A DNA stretch of 64,000 bases from Adiantum capillus-veneris (lineage: Eukaryota; Streptophyta; Polypodiopsida; Polypodiales; Pteridaceae). Under the pieces are notes generated by a model that did no database searches, had not been told where the DNA came from, and saw only the letters and a list, made by a program, of their open reading frames with translations. Every line of letters starts with the position of its first letter. Within the stretch, counting starts at the first letter, position 1. Below are positions 10,576-20,402 of this stretch, piece after piece. The stretch covers positions 30,227,013-30,291,012 of the forward strand of contig CM043968.1 in NCBI GenBank assembly GCA_014529385.2. Reading direction: 5' to 3'. The translations under genes were made by a program, and so were the position numbers.

Positions 10576-11492
10576 TTATGTTCTGCACTTTTCGAAGACT
10601 CTCCCTAGATGCGTTATGTGGTCACTTCTCCGTTGAGAATGAATACAAAGATCATCCATGTATATCTCTAGAAATTGTCGGATATATTCCTTGAATGCAT
10701 GACTCATTAGTCTTTGGAAAGTAGTAGGGGCATTGGTCAAGCCAAAGGCATTACCCTGTATGCAAATATGCTCCACTCTGGTGCAAAAGGTGTCTTATGC
10801 TGATCTTCTAATTTAATTGTCAGCTGATTGTAGCCTGAGAGCCCATCCAGAAAACCATAGGCTTCTTTCCTTGCTACCCTCTCAAGAACATGATCCGTTA
10901 TTGGCAGTGGATAATTGTCTCTAATGATGGCAACATTTACCTATTTGAGGTTTACACAGACACACAATTTGCCATTCTTTTTGGGTACTACTATAATAGG
11001 GGACACCCAATTGGTGTGTTCAATCTCATAGATAAACTCTGCATCCTTCAGTTTGTCTATCCCTTCCTTAATTTTCTTGGCAAAAGTCTCATTGTATGTG
11101 TAAGGACGTCGTCTGCCTGGTTTGGCATCACATTTAAAGGGTATCATGTGCTGATAGATCTCAGGATCTATCCCCTTTAGATCTTTGTATGACCATGCAA
11201 AGACATCTTTGTATTGTCTGAGCATATCAACTAGAAGCCGCTCTTCTTCGTCAGTGAGGTCCCTGGCGATGTATGCCGGTTTAGGCTCCTCACTTGGTTC
11301 TGCTAAATTAATGCATTTGGCTTTTTTAGGCCCATCATATGAAGTTCCTGGTTCTTTGGGATCTCGTTTGGGTTTCTGCACCACAATTTTCCTATCTTGA
11401 ATAGTACACGTCTTATAGTGAGAAAGTGCATCGTATTTATCATCGTTTGATTCCTCGTCAGTTTCCATTTTTATTGTCCAAACTTTCTTCAA
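10576..11492 (-). pseudogene. Gypsy-T reverse transcriptase
   Basis: The 183-residue frame at 11492-10941 runs through an acidic linker to RQYKDVFAWSYKDLKGIDPEIYQHMIPF, KPGRRRPYTYNETFAKKIKEGIDKL and WVSPIIVVPKKNGKLCVCVNLK. This is the N-terminal part of Ty3/gypsy RT (RVT_1) with the WVSP.V.V.KK.G motif. The frame breaks at about 10940. Further on come NAFGLTNAPTTFQRLM and FLEIYMDDLCIHS (10776-10576); the active site reads YMDD instead of the commoner YLDD or YVDD. RNase H follows at lower coordinates. Confidence 0.9.
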
Positions 11493-11495
11493 AGC

Positions 11496-11811
11496 TCATT
11501 TCAGTTCATTGTATTTGTTTTTGCGCTCCATTTTGGATAGCTTCATCAATTTCTCCAAATTGCTCTCCTTTTTTGGTTTTTGTGTGTTCTTTTTTTTTTT
11601 TTTTTTTTTGGTTGAGTCAGGTTTCATGTACCTCTTTGATATTCCGTCTTTGAGGCAATCAATTGCTTCTACTAATCTTAAGTACTGCGTTTTGTCTGTT
11701 AATAGAGGCATTGAGTCTTCTCTTGTCTTGTTTCATTGTTTTAAGCGTTTATTTTGATATATACAATGTCTTTGAGGATCACCCGTCGATCCTTCCATTT
11801 GATGTTCTGAC
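11496..11811 (-). pseudogene. Gypsy-T protease-RT linker, lysine-rich part
   Basis: Minus-strand frame with a poly-lysine run encoded by the T-tract at 11590-11610 and a charged KLMKLSKMERKNKYNELK stretch. It ends at the target site of Copia-B. The reading continues on the other side of that insertion from 15791. Confidence 0.5.
11807..11811. repeat. Copia-B target-site duplication, left (CTGAC)
   Basis: CTGAC directly before the left LTR is repeated at 15786-15790 directly after the right LTR. Five base pairs is the usual duplication for copia integrase. Confidence 0.95.
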
Positions 11812-12003
11812 TGTTGGGGTATAAAGCCCAATGTGGTCGCCCAGGTAAGTGGGCAGGCCGCTAGGTATGTACACATATTCTTTTGTAAAAACCTAATAAG
11901 AACTCACTATGCTCTACACATTACAGTAGAGCGAGTTCACCATATCGTCGTGCTCTTCTTCTCGCACTCTCTCTCGCGTCGCACTTCCGCTCGTACTCCT
12001 TCA
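11812..12003 (+). repeat. Copia-B 5' LTR (192 bp)
   Basis: Starts TGTTGGGG and ends CCTTCA. A TATAAAG at 11820-11826 lies only eight bases inside the LTR, so U3 is extremely short if this is the TATA box. The right LTR at 15594-15785 has the same length, with two substitutions seen (A/G and T/C near 11855-11862). Confidence 0.95.
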
Positions 12004-12005
12004 AA

Positions 12006-12017
12006 TGGTATCAGAGC
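12006..12017 (+). promoter_or_regulatory. Copia-B primer-binding site
   Basis: TGGTATCAGAGC, complementary to the 3' end of plant initiator-Met tRNA, two bases after the LTR end. This is the standard copia minus-strand primer site. Confidence 0.95.
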
Positions 12018-13103
12018 TCAGATCGAGGCTCGGGGCAGCACTGCAGGAGGCTAGAGTCACCAGCTCAGATTGGAGTGACATTCGACAGGCAAAGACACGG
12101 CCCCAAATCCTATGGGTAAGCCCGGAGGGCTTGGTGTTCTCAGAATTTCATTCTGAGGTCATCTCGGCCACCGTTCGGCTTCGACAAAGGTCTGCGCAAG
12201 CCATTTTCGACTACGTGGTCTCGACGGGTGCAGATCCGACTCTGCAAATTTTGGGTTTTCGGCCTACGACTGCAGGTGTTGAGGATATCGACACTCCCAG
12301 AGTGCTGATTTGTGGCTGTCTACACATCGAAGGACGGCTCACAGTTCTTGGAGGCGTGTCGCATACGACACGGGCGCATCTACACACAGACTGTAGGCGA
12401 CATCCACTAGTTCATCAGGTAGCTTGTATTTGCTACTTGATATTCCAGATTTCATCCTGACATTGCAGGTACTTCCACATGGGATGTATTGTCAGAGATG
12501 ATGTATGTCTGTTGAGGGTTTGCTGGCTGTGAGTCACGCAGCAAACAACCGCCGCAACCGTTACAACATATAGTGGGAAATTTGTGGATGTATGACTTTG
12601 TGGGAAGTCTATGTACTGTCAGATTTATTGCAGCCTTTGTTGAGGGTCGAGTGAGGTTTTATTGAGCTGGGGGATTCTCGAATGTTGAGATCCTTTCGGT
12701 GATACAGGTCTTGGAGCGATCCCTCGAGCACCCTTAGATAGGCAGCTAGGATGTATTGACTGTGAGTTAGACAATTGGGATTGCATCTTTGCTTTACTGC
12801 CGTTGAGGCATTGTCACAGTCTATGCTTACAGGACAGTGACAGGACAGTGAGAGACAGTACAGGTGCAGGACAGGTTTACCCGCAGCTTACAGTGCCAGA
12901 GAGACAGTGTTTTTTGAGCTGTTTTTTGGTTTGTTTTTTTGAGTACACCAGAGCCATTTTACAAAGGAGACTCTGCCAAAATTTATGCAGAATCTGAAGC
13001 TTTCTTGGTTCATTTGACAAGTTGATATTGGTTCAGAGGTCAGTTTACAGGGGAAACTCTGCCGAATTTTTCCCAGGAAAGTAAACCACTGTGAAGCGTA
13101 GCT
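12018..13103 (+). other. Copia-B leader
   Basis: About 1.1 kb between primer site and gag. Short frames are present but none has recognisable similarity. Two related copies of GGxxACTCTGCCxAAxTTT lie at about 12964-12985 and 13050-13075; a third copy is in the CACTA element near 6226. Confidence 0.7.
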
Positions 13104-14063
13104 ATGGCTGGATCACAGGACACTGCTCTTTACAATATCAAGAAGCTGGATGGAACCAATTTCCCATTGTGGAAGAAGCACATTTGGCACGTGTTGGTAC
13201 AAAAGAAGCAGATAAAACCTATAAAGCTCAAGGGGATAAAACCAGAAGATATGGACGAAGATGAATGGAGCGAAATGGATGAATTGGCACTTTCTACCAT
13301 TATGCTGACTTTGGCAGAAAGCGTTTACTTCAATGTAGCAGACGAGATGTCGGCTTATCAAGCATGGTTAAAGCTGAGTGATCTTTATGAGAAGCAGAGT
13401 GCAGCTTCACAGGTATACTGGCTTAAGAAGCTTGTTGACTTGAAGATGAAATAAGGGACACCTATGTCCAATCATCTGAATGAATTTAACACAATCTACA
13501 GTCAGTTGTCAGCTTAAGTTGTCAAGTTTGATGAACCTGTTAGAGCTATGTTCCTGTTGATCACATTGCCAGAAAGTTGGGACACTTTTCGCACAGCTTT
13601 GAGTAATTCTGCACCTCCAGATGGTTTGAACATAGCAAGTGTAGAAGGAAGTCTGCTTACTGAAGAAACCAATAGAAAGACAATGGACAAAGGCAAAGGA
13701 ACAGCCTTAGTTGTCAAGGGAAGGACCAAAGAAAAGTAAAAAGGTGGAAAGAGGAATCAGTCTCGTAGCAAGTCCCGCAGTGCTAAAGGCAAGAGTGACA
13801 TAGAATGCTACCATTGTGGCAAGAAGGGTCACATGAAAAGAGACTGCAGAGAATGGAAAGCAGAAAAAGGCAAAGAGAAAGCTGAAGACCATGGTGAGAA
13901 GAACAAGTCCTCAGTGAAGATTCAAGAAATAAATGTGACAAACACTGTTGCAGAGGATGACAGTCTAGTGTCAGGAGACATCTACTTCTTGAAGAATACA
14001 AAGGACTCAGCTCTTCTTACAGCATCTGATGGAAATGCACTAAGTGACATGGAAGCTAGTTAA
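13104..14063 (+). pseudogene. Copia-B gag with zinc knuckle, three nonsense codons
   Basis: Begins MAGSQDTALYNIKKLDGTNFPLWKKHIWHVL, the copia gag start (L.G.NF..WK..M...L), and continues with AYQAWLKLSDLYEKQSAASQVYWLKKLVDLKMK. TAA stops interrupt it after codons for LKMK (13452), QLSA (13515) and TKEK (13737). It resumes with FLLITLPESWDTFRTAL (UBN2) and ends with the zinc knuckle CYHCGKKGHMKRDC at about 13809-13850. The frame closes at 14063 after overlapping the RT start, because the protease and integrase have been deleted. Whether the stops are read through or simply decay is unknown. Confidence 0.92.
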
Positions 14064-15504
14064 ATTACCACAGGGCAAAAAGGCTCTACCTTGTAAATGG
14101 GTTTACAGGTATAAGATCACCGCTCATGATAGTCAGCCAAAGTACAAAGCAAGGCTTGTTGCCAAGGGCTTTAAGCAAGAACAAGGCATTGACTTTGATG
14201 AAGTCTTCTCTCCGGTGGTCAAGATGACTACATTGAGATTCTTTCTTGCATTGGTTGCCATATTAGATTTGGTGTTGCACCAAATGGATGTCAAGACAAC
14301 GTTCTTGCATGGTGATTTAGATGTGGAAATTTACATGCAGCAGCCAGAAGGGTTTGTTGAGAAAGGCAAGGAAGATTGGGTATGCCAGTTGTTAAAGAGT
14401 CTTTATGGCTTAAAACAATCATCGAGGGCATGGTACCATAAATTCCACAAGTTTATGCTTTCTCAAGGCTACAAACGTAGTGAGTTCGATCACTGTCTAT
14501 ATACAAAGAAGGCTAAGGATGGCAGTTGGCTGATCCTTATTTTGTATGTGGATGACATGTTGATTGCTGGCAAGCACTTGGAAGAAATTTCAGCTTTGAA
14601 GTCAAAGATGGCAAAATCATTTGACATGAAAGACATGGGTGAGGCAAGTCATATACTTGGTATGCGCATTGAGAGAGACAGATCAAAGAAGTTGATTTGG
14701 ATATCTCAAACAGAGTATATTGACAAGGTTTTGCAACGTTTCAATATGGAGAAGGGAAAGGCACTGAGTGTTCCATTGCCACCATATGTGAAACTTAGCA
14801 AACAAGATTGTCCTGTGTCTGAGGAAGAACAGGCTGAAATGGATAAGATTCCATATGCGTCTGCAGTGGGTAGTTTGATGTATGCAATGATTGCTACTCG
14901 CCCAGACATTGCATTTGCAGTGGGAGTAGTAAGTCGATACATGTCAAACCCAGGCAAGAAACATTGGCACGTAGTGAAAGGAATATTGAGATACCTGAAA
15001 GCTACAAAGAGTATGCGTATATGCTATGGGAGTCAGAAGCTAAGTGTAAAGGGTTTTACAGACTCAGATTATGCAGGTGACTTAGACAACCGAAGGTCTA
15101 CGTCAGGGTATGTCTTTACATTGGCTGGTGGAGCAGTATCATGGCGTTCTAGATTACAAGATTGTGTTACTCAGTCTACTACAGAGGCTGAATATGTTGC
15201 AGCATCAGAGGCATGCAAAGAATCAATTTGGCTTAATCGACTAGTAACAGATTTGGGAATCAAAGAAGAGATGCCTGTGTTATATTGTGATAGTCAAAGT
15301 GCTATACAATTGGCTCGCAATCCAGTTTATCACTCAAAGACAAAGCATGTGGATGTGAAGTATCATTTCATCAGGGAAATGCTCGAGGATAAGCAACTTC
15401 AGCTTGTCAAAGTTCACACCACAGAAAATCCTGCTGATCTACTTACAAAAGGACTTCCCTCCGAGAGCTTTGCGCATTTTCGCAAGCAGTTAGGTGTAGG
15501 GTAG
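14044..15504 (+). CDS. Copia-B reverse transcriptase-RNase H, intact frame
   Basis: An uninterrupted 486-codon frame. RT motifs in order are TWKLVKLPQGKKALPCKWVYRYK, KARLVAKGFKQEQGIDFDEVFSPVVK, LHQMDVKTTFLHGDL, YGLKQSSRAWY and the active site LILYVDDMLIAGK. RNase H follows, with FTDSDYAGDLDNRRSTSGYVF, TTEAEYVAASEA, YCDSQSAIQLARNPVYHSKTKHVDVKYHFIRE and NPADLLTKGLP; the D, E and D residues are present. The ATG at 14044 lies at the deletion junction and is probably not the natural start: in complete elements this is the middle of pol. RT and RNase H copy RNA into DNA. Without protease the enzyme would not be matured normally, so activity is doubtful despite the intact frame. Confidence 0.93.
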   Translation: MTWKLVKLPQGKKALPCKWVYRYKITAHDSQPKYKARLVAKGFKQEQGIDFDEVFSPVVKMTTLRFFLALVAILDLVLHQMDVKTTFLHGDLDVEIYMQQPEGFVEKGKEDWVCQLLKSLYGLKQSSRAWYHKFHKFMLSQGYKRSEFDHCLYTKKAKDGSWLILILYVDDMLIAGKHLEEISALKSKMAKSFDMKDMGEASHILGMRIERDRSKKLIWISQTEYIDKVLQRFNMEKGKALSVPLPPYVKLSKQDCPVSEEEQAEMDKIPYASAVGSLMYAMIATRPDIAFAVGVVSRYMSNPGKKHWHVVKGILRYLKATKSMRICYGSQKLSVKGFTDSDYAGDLDNRRSTSGYVFTLAGGAVSWRSRLQDCVTQSTTEAEYVAASEACKESIWLNRLVTDLGIKEEMPVLYCDSQSAIQLARNPVYHSKTKHVDVKYHFIREMLEDKQLQLVKVHTTENPADLLTKGLPSESFAHFRKQLGVG

Positions 15505-15593
15505 TACATCACTTCTCTACATCTCTTGTATATTAGCTTGTATAGTAGCTTGTCTCACACTTAAAGTACCACATTGGACTTTAAGTGGGAGGT

Positions 15594-15785
15594 TGTTGGG
15601 GTATAAAGCCCAATGTGGTCGCCCAGGTAAGTGGGCGGGCCGCCAGGTATGTACACATATTCTTTTGTAAAAACCTAATAAGAACTCACTATGCTCTACA
15701 CATTACAGTAGAGCGAGTTCACCATATCGTCGTGCTCTTCTTCTCGCACTCTCTCTCGCGTCGCACTTCCGCTCGTACTCCTTCA
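15594..15785 (+). repeat. Copia-B 3' LTR (192 bp)
   Basis: Second LTR, TGTTGGGG to CCTTCA, preceded by the purine-rich AAGTGGGAGGT that primes plus-strand synthesis. It is followed by the duplication CTGAC. Confidence 0.95.
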
Positions 15786-15790
15786 CTGAC

Positions 15791-16810
15791 TTTAGCTACT
15801 AGACAACTCATTGTCTGTGTTGTCCTCTAGCAGCTTATCGGTCAAGTCCTAGAAAGCTTCTTCATCCATTTGCTCAAGGTCTCTTACTAAGATTTCATTC
15901 ACTATGTGTCGAGAATTGACAACCCCCTCCTCGTCAGGGAATTCCCATTCTAATTTTGGATATAGGCTGACACCCATCATCTGCAATGGAATGATATCAT
16001 ATCCTTCCTCATTGCAAAATTTGGTGAGATCACCTTGTTTACACAAACATCAAGAGTGGCTTGTATTTTTTGCCATCCAAAAGGTTCACACATCTCCTCT
16101 GGAAAAGGCTCTAGTACATATACTCATCTTGTGTAGGCCTATCAAGAATGCAATCTTTCTTTTTTAAACTTCCACATTCGGAATCTTCTCCTGTCCAATG
16201 AGGAGCTTTGTTCTGTAGCCAAGCCGGTATTCTCCCTTCTTGGTCAATTGTGGAGTTTAGTTCTTCTCCTGGGGTTCGTTCTACATCTCTATAACTATGA
16301 TCTATGACACTAATTTTTTTAGTGACCTCCTTTTTTCTTAGATAGATATAGTCGTATCCCCAATCTTGTACTATTTTGAGCTGATGCTTGAATGGTCTGC
16401 CCAATATGATATTGAAGTTGCTACTCTCATTGAAATTCATAATTGCAAACGTGTGTTCATATGCAATTTCACAAGAGGTTACCACAATCTGTTCCAGGAT
16501 GCCAATTGGTCTCTCCAGATACCCATTTGGCTAATTGAAGTTTCATTCTAGTATTTCAGAGAGCTGTTTTCCCCCATTTTTCCCACATTGCTTTGGTGGC
16601 TATGGCTATTCCTACCCCACTATCCAATATTGCTACCGACTTAACCTCTTTATACTCCACCGGCAGGATAGTATTTCCTTCTTCACCTTCACAATAATCT
16701 CCTACCTTGTTCACTGGTATTGGCTCATGTTTAGTTTGTTTTGAGGGTTGTGTCTTCAGTGTTTTTGGAGAAGCATTGGTTTGTGGAATTACCAGCCCTA
16801 TTTTTTCCAA
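15791..16810 (-). pseudogene. Gypsy-T protease region
   Basis: At about 16640-16600 the minus strand reads VAILDSGVGIAIATKAMWEKW. This matches the gypsy aspartic protease motif A.LDSGA..N..., with the third active-site residue changed from A to V. Downstream (16485-16111) SSNFNIILGRPFKHQLKIVQDWGYDYIYLRK corresponds to the ILGRPWL....A..D segment that closes the protease fold. The rest (16046-15849) is a linker with EGYDIIPLQMMGVSLYPKLEWEFP. Stops separate the pieces. The copia insertion lies at its lower-coordinate end. Confidence 0.8.
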
Positions 16811-16828
16811 TTTTTTTCCGACCTCCTC

Positions 16829-17860
16829 TCAAAGATGCGGTCTTATTTGTAGTAGCTCTAACAGAGTTAGCTTACAACGGATAGGGGATGACATCAGATC
16901 ATGAAGAGGTTTGTTATACATCATCTTAGGATTGGACTTCCACTGAGATGGTACTTTCTTCACCTCCGATCGGGTTTCATGGTTACCAATAAATGAAGGT
17001 AAAGTCTTCAATGACTACGGTTTGCTGTCTTCAGATATCGTTGTACCTGCATCACCACACAATGATCAAATGTCATTTGGATAGAGCTCATGTTCCAAGT
17101 GGATCTCTATAATAGGGGCTGACATAAGTGTAGCACTTCCATCTTTTCTATTTCTGATCTGTTCCCATAGCTCGTGAGGCCATTGTTCTTCCACTTTCAG
17201 AATTGGCAGTGGTGTTTGCGAATACATTCCATCTGTTGTATTGGCTGCCACCCTCGTATCCACTGGTGTTGTGTTCAAAGTATTTGGTTAGTCTTCATTT
17301 TCAATTCCCCGCCTCTCTAACTCTTGAATTTTTTCACAGATTAATACCTCAGTTTTTGGAGCAGTCGGAACTGGTGGTTCCATAAGCACTTGAGCGGCTT
17401 GGATGATCTCCTTGCACATCTTTAGCTTCTCTTTTTCATAGCCTGGATGAGGGTACATTAACCACCTATCCTCTTGGGTTTGGTTATGATTTAGCCTTGC
17501 ATCATAAGCTTTTAAAATCGTGTCCAATGGTTCAAAAACCTTGTCCACAAAGACAAATCCTCCCGATGGTATAGCCAACGGTTTTTCTACCTCGCTCCTT
17601 TCCTTAAGGTCTTGTTTCCTTCTCAATCGTTCCTCTGTTTGTAATAATTTACTTTACAAAGCTATTTTTTCTTTCTCTCTTTTGGCTTTTATCTTGTCTC
17701 GTTTTGCCTTCCAAGATTTCCTAGGGGTTCAGACACACAAATCTCTATCTCGGTTTGACTAGCTGGGGAATTCCTTGCAGCCTCATGTGTTTAGGCTCTT
17801 GTTGTTTATCGGAATGGTTGGTTATGTTTCTGATCCACTTGAGCTTGGAAAAATCCCCAT
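16829..17860 (-). pseudogene. Gypsy-T gag-protease spacer
   Basis: Several short minus-strand frames (17626-17288, 17278-17066, 17011-16829) rich in charged residues and proline. They have no recognisable domain, in line between the zinc knuckle and the protease. PPVPTAPKTEVLICEKIQELERRG looks like a flexible linker. It is assigned to the Gypsy-T polyprotein by position only. Confidence 0.45.
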
Positions 17861-17865
17861 CTTGT

Positions 17866-18132
17866 TCATGGTGGATTTTCCTTTGTTGTCAGGGTTTTAC
17901 AATGTGGAATGAGATGATCAGTTGTACATCCTTCACAGAACCCAAAAAGTTTAATCCATCCTCCTTTGTTTGGACAAACCCTTGCCCAATGATCACCGCC
18001 ACATTCATAGCATGGTCCTACAGGTGGTGGAGAAGTTTGTGGAGCTCCCATCACTTGTCTTGCTCTAGGAGGGTACCCCCTAGGTTTGTAGTTTTGGTTT
18101 CCCATGAACAAAAGTATATTTTCATCGACCAA
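17866..18132 (-). pseudogene. Gypsy-T zinc knuckle pair
   Basis: The frame contains CYECGGDHWARVCPNKGG, a CCHC-like knuckle (C-x2-C-x4-H-x4-C with one variant spacing), followed by FCEGCTTDHLIPHC, a second C-x2-C...H...C. Paired knuckles form the RNA-binding nucleocapsid part of gag. It sits between the gag core and the protease on the same strand. Confidence 0.8.
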
Positions 18133-18201
18133 GTAATGGTTTTTCGTTGGTTGTGCTATGTATGAGGGCTTGGGAGTCTCTTTAGGAATTATCCATGGAA
18201 T

Positions 18202-19354
18202 CTATCCCACCGGAGCATATGAACTCTTGTCGAACCCCCTCTCGTAGGTATTTTCTAAATCCTCTCGATATGAAACTACTTGGACCATACTCTGATCAGA
18301 AGGTGTTTCTATGGGTTGAGAAATACTTACCATGGCCCAATTGTCCTGGGGTAAAGTAGGTTGATGCCCCAACACAGGTTGAGGTTTTTCATGCCCTTGG
18401 ATTGCATTATTTGGCCCTACTTGGTATCTTGGGGGGTGGAAATTGTTGCCCTCCATGTGCTCCATATTGTCTCTCTCTAACATATTTCCGATTATAGAAA
18501 CATTCGTGGGTTTCATGGTTTGTCCATTTTTATTCGGTAGCACACCATTTCAGTACTCGTGGTGCATTTACTCTTGGCCTTTGTTGAAGGTTGCACCACT
18601 AGGTTGGACGATCTCCTCCACAAGTGTCGCATTTTTGGGTGTGCTGTTGTCGTGTGTTTGGGTTCGTCCTGTTTCCTTGGTTTATCCTTTTGATCACTTC
18701 CTTGATCATTTGATCAACGTCTGGCACACTTGGGTTTTGCCCACCCAATTTTGTCGTGGACTCACTAGTGGTTGAAGAGGTACTACTCATTCCCTGATTT
18801 GTGTCTTCAGTCACCTCTCCATATGCCTTGCAATTATCTACCAGATACAACACCTTGTTTGTGGCTTGCTCAAAAGTTACACATGCCTTTAAGTGCAAGT
18901 CCTTTTTTAGCGTGTCATTTTGCAATCCTTCTATGAAAAGGACTGACGGTCTCTCATCCCGAGGTAGTTCTTGAGTAGGGCATCTTTCTATATACTGCTT
19001 GAATCAAATCGATGCTTCCTTCACCTTTTCCTTCTCCTTTTGTCTAAATGCATAGATCTAGGAGACAATGTTATGCTTGATTCCTCTCTTTGAGAATTCC
19101 TCAGCGAACTCTCGGAGAAGTTGCTCAATCCTTGGGAATTCCAAGCTGATTAATGGTTGGAACCAAGTCAAAGCAATCCCTTCTAACGTCAACCCAAGTC
19201 CCTCATATTGAGTATGGAAAGCAGTTACCTGTTCCGCTATCAACACTTGTATGAAGATCAAAACATGAGCATACGGATCTCCTGATCCACTATACTTTTT
19301 GGGTATGCATTTTTCCACTTGAGCTGGTTGCATATGTGTGGACGGTGCAACCAT
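18202..19354 (-). pseudogene. Gypsy-T gag core
   Basis: At 19354-19058 the minus strand reads IPKKYSGSGDPYAHVLIFIQVL, YEGLGLTLEGIALTWFQPLI and IEQLLREFAEEFSKRGIKH. This is the Retrotrans_gag pattern (F.G..DP...L..F......A..WF..L......W..L...F...F). The next frames (18925-18599, 18543-18202) hold LKKDLHLKACVTFEQATNKVLYL and a Pro/Gln/Asn-rich tail leading to the zinc knuckles. Frames are broken several times. Confidence 0.85.
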
Positions 19355-19356
19355 TC

Positions 19357-20402
19357 TTACAACACCTGGTCCTCCTGGAGTGGTTCTCTAGGTTCATAAT
19401 CTCCTCTTGGCACTACCAGTGGTATCCTATCCGCTATACATTTATCAAATCGATCTTGTATAATAGTCAGAGGGATTCTAGTGGTGTAAGTCATGTTAGG
19501 ATCAATGCTGCCCCTATGTGTGTTCATAAAAGCCCTAGACCCTATTGATCCTAAAGGCCCTGTGTTTGGAACTCGTTCATGTCCAAAAGAATCTTCCACC
19601 CTGGTCCTCGTTGGACTCACATGTGCAGTCTCCGGTCCCATGCAAGTAGTCGTGGTTTTCACCTCTTCCGGATTTACATAGTATTGGTGGAGTTGTCCCC
19701 CAAAATATGTATATCTCTCTAACTCCTTACTATCCATAGGAGAGTACTTTTGGCCATACTTGTCTATTATGACCACCTGAATACTTCTCCCTTCCGTGTA
19801 CGTGAAAACATATAGTTTTTTACAGTCAGTCAATTCCTTGATGCGAGGTTCGTCACATCTATAATAGAGTGTTTTTCTCCATTATTAAACTCATATAGCC
19901 CCACATACGTGTTGTCTATATTAAGATGTTCTGTCTCATTGGTGCATCTGAGCATCGTGTTTTGCCTATCCACCTTGGGTGGCTCATCTGCCAACTCTTG
20001 ATCTACCTTGTCCTTGGTGCCAGTCATCCGCCATTTGTCCACAATAAAGGGGTTATGAACCATTAGGTACATCATTCCCTCTCTGTCAAAATATCTATCC
20101 CCGTCATAATCAACATCTACAAGATCTTTGAACTCGCTCATCTTATTTTCCAACTTAACACAATAACAGTCCATTCCATCCTTATAGATTTTGGCCTTAA
20201 GCACATTTTCAAATTGAAACTTCAAATACAACAATTTTACATCAGATGCGGATTGAGAAGGACCTGCCCCCATCAAAGTTGTTCCCTTAGGGTTTGACTT
20301 GTTAGAATCCTTAGTCATGAGGCTATATGATCTTTCTGAAAAAGTGTCAGAGAAGCTTTCCTCTAAAATGGGTTCTACAGGTGGCAGTGGTCTTTGATTC
20401 AC
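19357..20402 (-). pseudogene. Gypsy-T N-terminal gag extension
   Basis: Two overlapping minus-strand frames. The first starts with ATG at 20402 (MNQRPLPPVEPILEESF) and the second runs to 19357. They contain KLLYLKFQFENVLKAKIYKDGMDCYCVKLENK and YTYFGGQLHQYYVNPEEV. I do not recognise a domain. Its place upstream of the gag core and after the leader makes it the probable translation start of the element. The frame slips near 19832. Confidence 0.6.

Larger units (their letters stand above)
11812..15785 (+). mobile_element. Copia-B: young Ty1/copia element lacking protease and integrase
   Basis: A 3,974-bp insertion with two 192-bp LTRs, a perfect 5-bp duplication (CTGAC), an initiator-Met primer-binding site and a purine-rich tract before the right LTR. 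By eye the two LTRs differ at only two positions, so insertion was recent. The internal part has a 1.1 kb leader, a gag with three stops, and then passes directly into reverse transcriptase. The protease and integrase region is absent (junction near 14045). Having no integrase, it must have been mobilised by another copia element. It is inserted in Gypsy-T. Confidence 0.96.

Noticed and set aside
12005-12460. 151-codon frame in the Copia-B leader
   Set aside because: It begins inside the primer-binding site and has no gag similarity; the real gag starts at 13104.
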